A stretch of 64,000 nucleotides of DNA from Microcyclospora pomicola (lineage: Eukaryota > Ascomycota > Dothideomycetes > Capnodiales): contig NHNY01000025.1 of the NCBI GenBank assembly GCA_002786065.1, positions 248,001 to 312,000 of the forward strand, read 5' to 3'. The notes below the pieces were generated by a model. The model saw only the letters and a list, made by a program, of their open reading frames with translations, was not told where the DNA came from and did not search any database. A program made the position numbers and the translations under genes. Of this stretch, positions 55,631 through 64,000 are shown piece after piece; the first letter of the stretch is position 1; each line of letters opens with the position of its first letter.

Positions 55631-56176
55631 TCATTCATCATCGTCGTCTTGCACAAAAGGATTGGCAATCTCTTCACTGCCATCAACGGGCGAGATGAGC
55701 ACAAGCAACGTCCCTCTTGCCACCAACAGACCGAGTGATCGTGTGCTCATGTTTCCTTCGTCATCTAGATCAACAGCGTTAGCAAGCATTGGTGCGATCA
55801 TTTTGATTGGGATTTTACCTCGTGTGATTTCCTTCACGTTGTCCAAAACCAGATTCATCAGTTGATCGTAACCCTTGAGCGTGCCCGTGACTATATTATT
55901 GTGTGCGATCAGCTTAACATGAACAATCCGATGCAGACGATCCCTTCCCAATTTCAGAGCACAGGAACGATCCACGGTAAGCTTACCTTCTCGACCGCCG
56001 TTGAATTTGACCGTGATTTCCTTGTCCATGTATTTGGTGAGGTCGAGGATGTTCTCTTTCTTGCGATCGCTGCTTTGCTGAGCACCACCGCGTCCCCCGC
56101 GCTCAGCGCTTCCACCACGATTGCCTCGACCACCTCCTCCACCACGACCGCCTCGAAAGTTGCCGCGCTCTGACAT
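55631..56176 (-). CDS. LSM7: Sm-like protein Lsm7 with an RGG-rich N-terminus
   Basis: A subunit of the Lsm1-7 (mRNA decay) and Lsm2-8 (U6 snRNA) rings. Three exons (56176..55987, 55890..55819, 55764..55631) give 131 residues; introns are 96 and 54 nt. Residues 1-36 are Gly/Arg-rich (FRGGRGGGGGRGNRGG), then the Sm fold begins: ILDLTKYMDKEITVKFNGGRE (Sm1), VTGTLKGYDQLMNLVLDNV, and the Sm2 motif LGLLVARGTLLVLISPVDG. The C-terminus is acidic (VQDDDDE). Intron positions fall inside Sm1 and between the strands, which complicates automated calls: a large minus-strand open frame covers this gene and unrelated upstream sequence. It shares a 252-bp divergent promoter with a Zn2Cys6 gene. Identity is secure. 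Confidence 0.93.
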   Translation of the reverse strand: MSERGNFRGGRGGGGGRGNRGGSAERGGRGGAQQSSDRKKENILDLTKYMDKEITVKFNGGREGKLTVDRSCALKLGRDRLHRIVHVKLIAHNNIVTGTLKGYDQLMNLVLDNVKEITRGKIPIKMIAPMLANAVDLDDEGNMSTRSLGLLVARGTLLVLISPVDGSEEIANPFVQDDDDE

Positions 56177-56428
56177 GCTTGAAATGTTCGGTTTCGGGTC
56201 TGGATGTCGAAAAATCATAAAGCGCCCGGAGCTCCGAACTTTGCTGCGAATGGGGGCGGGGCGGGATGGCAGATTTAGCGTCGCTTCAGCCGGCTCTTGT
56301 GGGTGCGAGCGGACCACGACGACACGGAGACCCGCCGGCGGGATCGAAGCCATCTTCTGCTGCCTCCTCCCTCTCCTGCCCTTGTCTTTCCCCTGACATG
56401 TCGCTGGCTTCATCACACGGCTTCCGCA
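56177..56428. promoter_or_regulatory. Shared divergent promoter of LSM7 and the Zn2Cys6 gene
   Basis: 252 bases between the two start codons. The + strand frame of the Zn2Cys6 gene is open from 56297, but the only conserved-looking start is the ATG at 56429. No TATA box is evident. Confidence 0.45.
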
Positions 56429-58603
56429 ATGGACCCCGCGACGACGACGGCGACGGCGACGATGACATCGACCGCGACTGCGACATCCATAGCGGTCCCC
56501 ACCGGCTTCTCCGATCTCCTCGCCTCCAGCTCCGCCTCCAACGGCAACAAACGTAAACGAAGTCCCAGTTCGGCCGCCGCGCTGCCACTGTCGGCCCCGC
56601 CGGCCAAGACGAGCAAAACCTCCAGCAGCCAGCTGAGCATCAACTATCTCGCGCGCCAGTCGCCGGAAGATCTCCCGCTGCTGAACAAGGACGATACGCT
56701 GCCGCACCTGCTGAATCTCCTCGCCGCTTACAGCAATGTGCTCGACCGGCATGAGTCGATGGCCTCGAACCTGGGCGCGCGGCCGCTGGGCCCCATCCTG
56801 ATCAAACGCTTCGAACGCTGCTTCGATGCGCCGCCGCAAGTGGTCGCGTCGCACCAACGCGGCTCCAGCGGGGGACATGACGACTCGGCACATCATATCA
56901 CGTGGTTGGAGGTGATTGAGTTCGCGCGCTCGCACTCGAACCAGTTCACGTTGGGGTCCTTCTCTGAGGGTCGGAGGGTGTGTCAATTCTATTACCCGCA
57001 GAAACAGCTGCGGGTCCAGATCAGCGAGGAGGACTTTCTGTTCATCAACAGTGGACGGTGCCAGGAGCTCATTCCACCACTGCCGATCTGGGAGGACGAG
57101 GAGAAAGAGGTGGGGGCTTGCGATGTGCTCGAGGCGAAGCTGAAGGACCTGACCAATATCGCGGACATGGTTGCCGCGAGAACGCGACAGTTGAGCCATC
57201 GCCTGAAAGGACGACGAGCAGCAATACTGGAGCGAAGGGCGGAGGGAGGGAGTGGCACACCTGCGAAGGCGAGTGCACCGCAGACAACTACGGCGCCGCC
57301 GTCTGGTACTGGTGCTTCTAGTCTGGTGGGCGCTCATGCTATGAATGGACATGGGAGGTCTAACGGCGATGGCGAATCAGGCTTTGCTGCTGTCGGTTCA
57401 GAACTATTGCGACACTTCGAGAGCCTACCACATAACCAGGGGCAAGATCGTCCATATGCGCGCAACCATTCCGTCATAGGCATGCCAGATGCTCTGGGTC
57501 ATGGCGCGTATGGCAAACACATCGAGAATCACTTCCCTGATGCTGCCCACACGGGCAATCTCTTCTCAGCTACTTCATCACTCTCACCTGGCCCTCCCAA
57601 CATAGCCACCGCGGATGCCATGAATTATCCATCACACGAGGTGGGCCAGTCAAGCCGACAGTCAGTCAGCGGTCAGGCCAGCGGCAGTCATCGCCCTTCG
57701 TCAAGTACGGGCGGCCAGAACCATAGCAACACCCCGAACAAACATAACTTCAGCCGACCACTACCGCCAGCCCTTGAAAGCAGTCAGCCATACCGGCCGC
57801 TCTGCCAAGCAAACATGGACGGTCTCGCTCGAGGAGCTCGTGTCCTCCCGCCCTGTGACCGATGTCGCCGCCTACGTATGGACTGCGTTAAGAACCTCAC
57901 CTCGTGCCAAGGCTGTACGAAGAAACACGCCCGCTGCCACTGGCGGGACGTCACGCGCGACGAGCTCAGCGCGCTTACACAGAATGTGGAAGCCGCGTTT
58001 GAAGCCGGTTCCACGAACGGCTACACGCTGAACGGTAGCGAGCAAGGCATTAGCGAAGCCGAGGAGAGTGAGGATGACGATAGCAACCCGCTGGAGGATC
58101 TGGAGGCGTTGGAGGAGAAAGAAGAGCAAGAGCGCGAGCATGAGATTCGCGAGAATGAGGAAGGGCTACGGAATGCCAAGGAGCTGGTTCGTCAGGCTTG
58201 GGAAGATGGGCTTCGCGGCGATCAGCCTGCGCAGACTCCTGTACCGGTTGGAGACAGGGGCACGCCACGGGATGAGTCTCAGCCGGGTGCTGCTACCGTC
58301 GTGCTTCCTGAGACGGCGCCGGTCGGTCTTCAGCCAGCGACGCAAGAGCCACATCTCCACACCGATCCAAGTACAACGACAAGTACCGTCCTGACCTCGA
58401 CAGACTCAGCTCCAACAGCAAGCAACGCCGTGGCAACGACAGACGCCGCGACCATCACCCCCACAGTCGAATCCGATAGCGCACTCGCGCCAACCAGACC
58501 GGCCGGCTGGACAAGCCTCTCCCATCCCCAACCTCCGACACAAATCAATGCTCCATCGACATACGGAGGTTTTCGTCCCGTCAACGAGCCGATTCGGCAA
58601 TGA
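56429..58603 (+). CDS. Zn2Cys6 fungal transcription factor with a conserved N-terminal region
   Basis: A probable nuclear regulator; target genes unknown. One exon, 724 residues. The zinc cluster is internal, not N-terminal: C476-X2-C479-X6-C486-X6-C493-X2-C496-X6-C503, a regular binuclear pattern with basic RRLRMD. Residues ~70-290 look like a separate ordered region (TLPHLLNLLAAYSNVL, GARPLGPILIKRFERCF, ITWLEVIEFARSHSN, VCQFYYPQKQLRVQISEED). After the cluster come an acidic coiled-coil-like run (EESEDDDSNPLEDLEALEEK) and a Ser/Thr/Pro-rich tail. I see no fungal-specific middle homology region of standard Zn2Cys6 factors. The ATG at 56429 gives MDPATTTATA, a low-complexity start. The sequence is continuous without introns. 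Confidence 0.82.
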   Translation: MDPATTTATATMTSTATATSIAVPTGFSDLLASSSASNGNKRKRSPSSAAALPLSAPPAKTSKTSSSQLSINYLARQSPEDLPLLNKDDTLPHLLNLLAAYSNVLDRHESMASNLGARPLGPILIKRFERCFDAPPQVVASHQRGSSGGHDDSAHHITWLEVIEFARSHSNQFTLGSFSEGRRVCQFYYPQKQLRVQISEEDFLFINSGRCQELIPPLPIWEDEEKEVGACDVLEAKLKDLTNIADMVAARTRQLSHRLKGRRAAILERRAEGGSGTPAKASAPQTTTAPPSGTGASSLVGAHAMNGHGRSNGDGESGFAAVGSELLRHFESLPHNQGQDRPYARNHSVIGMPDALGHGAYGKHIENHFPDAAHTGNLFSATSSLSPGPPNIATADAMNYPSHEVGQSSRQSVSGQASGSHRPSSSTGGQNHSNTPNKHNFSRPLPPALESSQPYRPLCQANMDGLARGARVLPPCDRCRRLRMDCVKNLTSCQGCTKKHARCHWRDVTRDELSALTQNVEAAFEAGSTNGYTLNGSEQGISEAEESEDDDSNPLEDLEALEEKEEQEREHEIRENEEGLRNAKELVRQAWEDGLRGDQPAQTPVPVGDRGTPRDESQPGAATVVLPETAPVGLQPATQEPHLHTDPSTTTSTVLTSTDSAPTASNAVATTDAATITPTVESDSALAPTRPAGWTSLSHPQPPTQINAPSTYGGFRPVNEPIRQ

Positions 58604-58819
58604 ACAACAATACTTCACTTTCTAAGTTGACATGTCATGGCAAACCTAGCTTTGTTCGGGCTCCACATTTGTACATACCTACCTTATCTTCTGCTATCTT
58701 TCTTTGCCCAATGTCTTGATGACGACGACGATGACTCGTGGGACCTTGCTGACAGGCGGCTTCTTATGTCAGGAGTTGATATCTAAAGTACATACAAAGT
58801 AAGGTACAGATATGAACCT

Positions 58820-59186
58820 CCTTCCGCTACCTGTCTACACAACAGCGCGCTTGAGCTGTGCTTTGGTCTTCGTGCTTGTGCTGCTTGTGTATCTAGTAAC
58901 CTCCGCCACCTGTCTACACAAAGGCGCGCTTGAGCTGTGCTTTGGCCTTACGTGCTTGTGGGTTTTGTGTCTCTCCCTCGCTCGGTGCTGTGTCGGGATG
59001 CGCTGCAATGATCCAACGTTCGATAGCTGTATGCTCGTCTCTCCCTCGCTCGTGTGCTGTGTGGTGATGCGCCGTGACGATCTAAGGCCGCGTTTTGCAG
59101 CTGTATGCTCGTCTCTCCCTCGCTCGTGTGCTGTGTGGTGATGAGCTGTGGCGACCTACGGCAGCTCTCGAAAGCTGCATGCTCGT
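58820..59186. repeat. Degenerate minisatellite, two linked repeat families
   Basis: Family A: two copies with a period of about 80 bp, starting near 58820 and 58900 and sharing CACCTGTCTACACA-like and GCGCGCTTGAGCTGTGCTTT sequences. Family B: three copies with periods of 68 and 74 bp, starting at 58971, 59039 and 59113 with CTCTCCCTCGCTCG and ending in GCATGCTCGT or GTATGCTCGT. Copies differ at many positions. Confidence 0.8.
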
Positions 59187-60366
59187 AGACCAGATGCTGT
59201 ACTGCTGCATCTTGAACCTCTGAATGCTGTACTTGCTATCTCGTGTGCTGCGTACACTTATCGCATCTACATTCCACATGACTAATAAGCTGAGCTTCGC
59301 CTCTACAGCTGTAGAACTACGCCCTGCCGTGACTGGCGACCGGTGTCTGGACGCCCATGCACTCCAAGCCTTACCTGCATTGTCCGGTATGCGGCGTACT
59401 GCCTTCGCGCCGGTGGTCACGCTACCTGTTGCTACAAGCTCTACTACTGCCGTACCTCCATGCCGTCTGTCGAGGCCGATAGTGGTCACATTCCTGGCGG
59501 ATACAGCACCCGCACAGGTAGTTGTACACGTCGTCCGGCCCCGCGAGGTCGAGACAACACACTCGACGCCGTGAACGATCACGTTGTGTGCGGTGCCTAC
59601 TTGACCTACTTGAAACGGGTGTGCGTGGCTGTGGGTGAGTTCTAGGTCATGAGCGTGTGGCGAAGCGGCGGGTACGTCGGCCAAGCCGCACATCTGGTGA
59701 AGTCTAGACTAGATTCCAGGCGTGTATGGGGCTATTGCGGCTACTGTTGCAACGAAGGGTAGGCAAGTTTTTCATGGCTGCAGACATGCGGCGATACGGA
59801 AGGGCACCGTCCCTTGTGAAGGGTGAGCGATCTCGATCTTTTTCACCTGTGCTTCCCTTCAGGCGTACGCCCTTTGCTCCTCCAAAGTGCGGGGACGATC
59901 TGGTGTTACAGATCTGGGCAAGTACACACAGATACCACGCCTGGCAGGACCCCGCCGGTGATGTCGCGGGATGAGAAAGACAGCGTTGTACGGCCATGGC
60001 ATGACATGGCAGAAAAGTCCAGTCATGGGATATGGTGCCGAATTATTCAGCATGTCCATATGCGAGATACTCGGACTTAGAAGATTCTATGCAGGTTCAA
60101 TCGGCTCGTCTTACCCATGGACGACGCCATGTCGCTACTAGTGCGCCATCAGGATCGTCTTTGTGCTACACCTGCAGCGACAAGTCTGGCCGGAGAAGTT
60201 AGCAACCACTCGGGTGATTTGATTGACGGGATCTATCAAGTCCATAACGACATCTTGGCCTCATGAACGTGCTTGGCCCAGCCAGAATGGATGTGGAGAT
60301 GGTACTGTATGTTTCAGATCCGCCCGCTTTGAGCACATTGAGAACGAGGCAGAGAAGCCAGGAGCT

Positions 60367-60402
60367 GATCAGTCTTCTGATCAGTCTTCTGATCAGTCTT
60401 CT
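60367..60402. repeat. 12-bp tandem repeat, three copies
   Basis: Three perfect copies of GATCAGTCTTCT in an intergenic region, continuing as a partial copy. Confidence 0.9.
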
Positions 60403-62365
60403 GAGCATTTCTGTTCCGACTAGGGCAGATGTTGTTGGTTCCTCAGCACTGATTGGACCATCAGCATGCATTGCCAAGAGATATCCAGTTCTTCAAGCAG
60501 AGGTGTTGGTTATTCTTGTCCTCGAACGAAGTGTCCGTACACTTCACCGGCCTGGAGAAGATGACATTCAGACAACTGCTGGCCATCCTTTCCTTTCTTC
60601 TGAGAAGCATATACAATATCGTGAGACAGTGACTGCGACAGTGTCATGAGGACAAGACGTCGTGTGAGAACAGCACTAGCTCGCCCCAAAATCCACATTC
60701 GCGGACCGGACCGCCGGTCTCAAACACCGACAAGTCACATCACTTCAAGCCTCCAACAACTACATGTATTTTCTTCACTGATGACTCCATTGGAGGATTT
60801 GATCGCCATGGCATGTAAATAAATCGACGCGTATGGGATATTGCACGCCAATGCTACCGCCTGAGCGGTGCACGATAGGTACGTCTGCTGAGTTGGGACT
60901 GAGCTCGTGAAAGCCCTATTTCCCGGGATGGAATGTGTAGAGACGCACCTCGCCTCTAGATACTTGTCGGGTCGCCACTGGCAAGGTCTAATTAACCGCG
61001 GTGACCCGGCACTGCATGAAATGTGGTTACACTTTACAACACAGCAGAAAGTCTATTGTACATCGCAAGTGTTGAACATATGCTGGCCATCGAAGGAAAG
61101 CAGCATTACGTGGCACTGTAGTCAAAAAAGAAGTGGCATGATGAACTCCGCAAGATAAGCATTGCTTTTGGGTACATTACGCGGTTCAGCATCTGATTGT
61201 TCCGCAGCGTAGCAAAAAAACTCCACCAATGTACTTGAAGTCACTGGAGCAACATTCAGAGTCACGTCAGATGTTCTCGGGTCTCAATCCGTCGGCGCAT
61301 ATCAGACGTGATGCCCTCATAGCCGCCCACAGAGTCTAAATATGCTCCTTCCAGTTCGAGATCGGTTTGCGCAACCATGCTCGACCTTTAATCGCCCAGT
61401 CGGAGGTATTCTTACGCTGGCCGATAGGTCATGGAGATGGCGGGTACAGAGCACTCACAGCACAGATGATCATCAAAACACCAACACGGCTTATGCAGAC
61501 CTGTGTGCCGTTGCTTGTGATAGCACAGGCACACATGCTCTACATGTTCTGCGCATGGTCGCCTAGCAGATGAACCCCTTGACATAATCGATGCCACGAC
61601 CTTGAGCTCTGTACTCAAGCATCCTGATAGCAATCGAGGAAGTCAATTCGATCCTGGACAAGGGCATGCGGATGCTTTTGGCGTCGGGAGCTTCTCTCCA
61701 CCATACGAGATGCGTGCAGTACCATGTGGGCGCCCCACTCTGGCGGAACCCTCTCCTGGCCCGTGGCACATACCGATGTAGCTTGCCCCATAATGTTCTC
61801 CGCTTCCGCTGCAAGATCTCTTGCGACTTCACACAGTCCAACCTCAGCATCCCTTGTTTCTACACGCTCTCGTGGAATTTTCGGGTTTTGAAACAAGTCT
61901 TTCACGCTTTGGTAGGCACAGCTCATTCCAACTCGGAGTCGTTCGCCGCACTCCCTTGCAGCATACGTCAGGAACCAGATCGGCCGTCGAACGTCGGCCA
62001 CGTTCTGGAGAACACATCTCCACGGTTCTTCGAGACCGGTCCTGACATTTGTAATTACGTGTCGCTCAAGCGTAACTTGACCAGTGGCTGCACGTGTCGC
62101 TGCACCCTTACAGCATCTCGGTACCAGAATCGACCTCACGATGGCATGTGGGTAAGAGGCCTCGACTACCGAGTTGTTTCACCAAGGTTCGTCTGTCATC
62201 TCTCTTACATCCCGATCGAATCTGGTGCATGCCTGCTTTGGATAGAAAAGGTCGCCCACATCCCTAGCTAGTTAGCCACAGCTCCATCAATCGGTCCACC
62301 TCCTGTCTCTACCGTTTCCCTGCGTCTTTGCCGTTCATTCCACTTCCCAACGCGCCACTTCATAG

Positions 62366-62422
62366 GTACGTTTTGCGATCGAAGATGGCAAGAGGATTAA
62401 GCTTGGTTACTGACTGTGATAG
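62366..62422 (+). promoter_or_regulatory. Probable 5'-UTR intron of the C2H2 regulator gene
   Basis: AG|GTACGT at 62366 is a good donor, and TACTGAC at 62408..62414 followed by TAG at 62420..62422 is a good branch and acceptor. The 57-nt length matches the coding introns of this window. The start codon at 62440 follows 18 bases later. Confidence 0.5.
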
Positions 62423-62439
62423 TTTCTCGGGACGACACA

Positions 62440-63873
62440 ATGGCGACGCAATTCCCTTCTGCTCGCCATCGCTTCATGCACTTCTCTAGACCCAGTGTTC
62501 AGTACCTGGAAGGAAAGGCTATGCATCACAGCTCCTTTGAAACCTCCGCCGCCAGTCCTTCGTTGCATGACCAAAGCAGACGCTCCTCGTTGGCCTTCTC
62601 TACACTATCAGAGCCTTCCAGTGCGGGGTCCTCAGGCGGATCAATATCGCAGCCTGTGACGCCCATCAACGCTGGTCATCTTGAGATGCATTGGTCTGAA
62701 TCTGTACCACCATTCGTTCCGGAGGTTGCTACCTTTCACAATTCTGCGCCTCTTCTCCAGGTTCCTTTTCAAAAGCGAGGGTTTGGACCTGAACACGGAC
62801 TGAGTGATTTTCCTTTTTACGGTCCATCGTTCCCGTTGGAGGGTCACGGACATTACGGCCATCAGCCGGGCGTACTGTCGTCGAATGCGAGGCCACAAAA
62901 CGGTTTGGTACCTTCCAGCTCAAGACACTCTAACGATACGAGGACTACACTCTACCACCAGAATGAATCTCTCGAGCAAGATATGCTCAATGCAATGCTT
63001 GGTGGACCCAACGGCACCCCCGGACATCTGCTTCCAAGTTCGGACAATTTGAGCGGGTTGACCGTCAACGAATACGACCCTGTCCCGGAAGGCTTTTATC
63101 ACACTTTCGGCAGCACTGTAGAGACTACATCAGGTCTTTCGTTCGATACCTACCATGGATCTGCCGGTCTCATCGATCATGAACGCAATGCTCAAATGAA
63201 TTTCGATCACGGAGGACATGCGCCAGAGTCTTTTCCAACACACAATCTGATCGACAATTGCTTCGGCTTTTCCCAGGAACGGATCTGTGAAGATGTTAGC
63301 GAAGAGAAAAGTGGTGTATCTTCTCCTACATCAATATCTCCTCTGCCATCCCGAAGAGCACCCAGACGGCGGGCAAGAAACAATGTCTCGCGTCAAGTCT
63401 ACCATGTAGGTAGTGAGTCGGCGCCAATCGAGGTTGTCGATGAGGCTCAGCTCTCGGGAGGAGATGATGGCCAGCCAAGGATTCCACGCATACGTGGCAC
63501 TCGCAAACTGCACTTTTGCAAGTGGATCGACGAGGATGGCAAACAATGTGACGGTCGCTTTGAGCGCAGTGAGCATCTCAAGCGCCATTACGGCAAGCAT
63601 AGCAGCGAACGTCCCTTTGCTTGTCGTCTCCCAGGATGCACGAAGCGAATCCAGCGCGGCGACAACGCCGGCGACCACTTCAAGTCGCATCTGAAAGGTC
63701 CACGCCCTGGTCAACGAAACAGTCACTTTGAATGGCCTGATCTACAGAGCAGCATCCGCAGCAGCTTCGAGCCCAAGGTCGCCGAGAAGCTGTGCAAGAA
63801 TATTCGACGTTGGATTCTTCAGAATCACGAAGGCGAGTCCCAACGCAAATACCTCACGCGCGGCCAAGTATGA
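62440..63873 (+). CDS. C2H2 zinc-finger transcription regulator
   Basis: A probable nuclear DNA-binding regulator, possibly of development. One coding exon, 477 residues. Residues 1-~320 are Ser/Pro/His-rich and lack a known domain, with a basic run PSRRAPRRRARNN just before the fingers. Two C2H2 fingers follow: C360-X9-C370-X12-H383-X3-H387, whose long first loop (WIDEDGKQ) is unusual, and C395-X4-C400-X12-H413-X3-H417. A conserved-looking tail HFEWPDLQSSIRSSFEPKVA follows. The layout (long disordered N-terminus, two C-terminal fingers) recalls fungal conidiation regulators such as BrlA or FlbC, but I cannot assign either. The ATG at 62440 is the first in frame, with good context ACAATGGCG. 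Confidence 0.8.
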   Translation: MATQFPSARHRFMHFSRPSVQYLEGKAMHHSSFETSAASPSLHDQSRRSSLAFSTLSEPSSAGSSGGSISQPVTPINAGHLEMHWSESVPPFVPEVATFHNSAPLLQVPFQKRGFGPEHGLSDFPFYGPSFPLEGHGHYGHQPGVLSSNARPQNGLVPSSSRHSNDTRTTLYHQNESLEQDMLNAMLGGPNGTPGHLLPSSDNLSGLTVNEYDPVPEGFYHTFGSTVETTSGLSFDTYHGSAGLIDHERNAQMNFDHGGHAPESFPTHNLIDNCFGFSQERICEDVSEEKSGVSSPTSISPLPSRRAPRRRARNNVSRQVYHVGSESAPIEVVDEAQLSGGDDGQPRIPRIRGTRKLHFCKWIDEDGKQCDGRFERSEHLKRHYGKHSSERPFACRLPGCTKRIQRGDNAGDHFKSHLKGPRPGQRNSHFEWPDLQSSIRSSFEPKVAEKLCKNIRRWILQNHEGESQRKYLTRGQV

Positions 63874-64000
63874 TGAGCATCAGCGATTCATTGTTGCTGT
63901 TGACGTTATGACGCCGAGTTCTGCGGTCCGAAGGCACAGGTGACATCTTGCCATGGCCTTGGCCGACCTCAACTTCGAATGTACTACTAGTCAGGGTGGG
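63874..64000. other. 3' flank of the C2H2 regulator gene
   Basis: The last 127 bases show no feature. Confidence 0.5.

Larger units (their letters stand above)
58604..62439. other. Large intergenic region (3.8 kb) with degenerate repeats
   Basis: No gene is firmly supported. It contains a degenerate minisatellite (58820..59186), a 12-bp repeat (60367..60402) and three overlapping open frames of 174-203 codons (59082..59693 minus, 61615..62139 minus, 61666..62271 plus) that show no conserved motif. The right end, from about 62,280, is the likely promoter and leader of the C2H2 gene, with a probable 5'-UTR intron. Confidence 0.5.

Noticed and set aside
55631-57352. Single 573-codon minus-strand frame ending in Lsm7-like sequence
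   Set aside because: It reads through two introns of LSM7 and antisense to the Zn2Cys6 gene. The spliced 131-residue model fits the Sm family far better.
59082-59693. 203-codon minus frame running into the minisatellite
   Set aside because: It starts with a true ATG, but its Thr/Val/Ala-rich sequence matches no family and its end lies in degenerate repeats. No splice signals improve it.
1-64000. tRNA, rRNA, CRISPR, transposon or virus-derived elements
   Set aside because: I scanned for tRNA B-box-like words, direct-repeat arrays and reverse transcriptase, integrase or transposase motifs and found none convincing.
1-64000. A secondary-metabolite or other functional gene cluster
   Set aside because: Genes for one pathway are not grouped. 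The transporter, the oxidase and the zinc-cluster regulator are far apart and separated by housekeeping genes.

Overview
This window looks like nuclear DNA of a filamentous ascomycete (Pezizomycotina). The genes have short GT-AG introns, mostly 48-130 bases with one of 215, and clear CTGAC/CTAAC-type branch sites. The gene families are also fungal: a quelling-type RNA-dependent RNA polymerase, a Zn2Cys6 regulator, C2H2 regulators, a DUF7580-type protein and a HeLo-like N-terminal domain. The mix fits Dothideomycetes best, but that placement is inference. I recognise 22 protein genes. I see no tRNA or rRNA gene, no transposase, integrase or reverse transcriptase, no virus-derived element and no CRISPR array. 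All exon boundaries given are predictions from frame, splice motifs and conserved protein blocks.

Layout, 1-25 kb: glutamate decarboxylase (+), mitochondrial ribosomal protein uS9m (-), elongation factor 1B gamma (-), an MFS sugar transporter (-), a large RNA-dependent RNA polymerase (+), a fungal-specific protein with a HeLo-like N-terminus (-), the GPI-anchor glycosyltransferase PIG-A/Gpi3 (-), the DEAD-box ribosome-assembly helicase Dbp6 (+) and a long-chain fatty alcohol oxidase (-). Most of this part is housekeeping, with intergenic gaps mostly under 1.3 kb.

Layout, 25-42 kb: a FYVE zinc-finger protein (+), a large C2H2 zinc-finger protein (-) sharing a 275-bp divergent promoter with a DUF7580-type protein (+), a four-helix MARVEL-like membrane protein (-) and a protein with an embedded MIF/tautomerase domain (+). 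Intergenic gaps of 2-3 kb occur here.

Layout, 43-64 kb: the chromatin-remodelling subunit Swc5 (+), 2-isopropylmalate synthase (-), a TesB-type acyl-CoA thioesterase (-), a repeat-built fungal protein made of symmetrical exons (-), a small conserved fungal protein (+), the Sm-like protein Lsm7 (-) divergent from a Zn2Cys6 regulator (+), a 3.8-kb gap with a degenerate minisatellite, and a C2H2 regulator (+) with a likely 5'-UTR intron.

The genes do not form one biosynthetic cluster. Some shared themes appear: two lipid enzymes both end in peroxisomal PTS1-like tripeptides (-ARL, -AKL), and two proteins carry HeLo-like N-termini of the kind found in fungal cell-death and STAND proteins. The strongest leads are the symmetrical phase-2 exon repeat gene (49.5-52.5 kb) and the DUF7580 protein read as a HeLo-like helical domain plus a degenerate kinase fold (34.4-36.4 kb).
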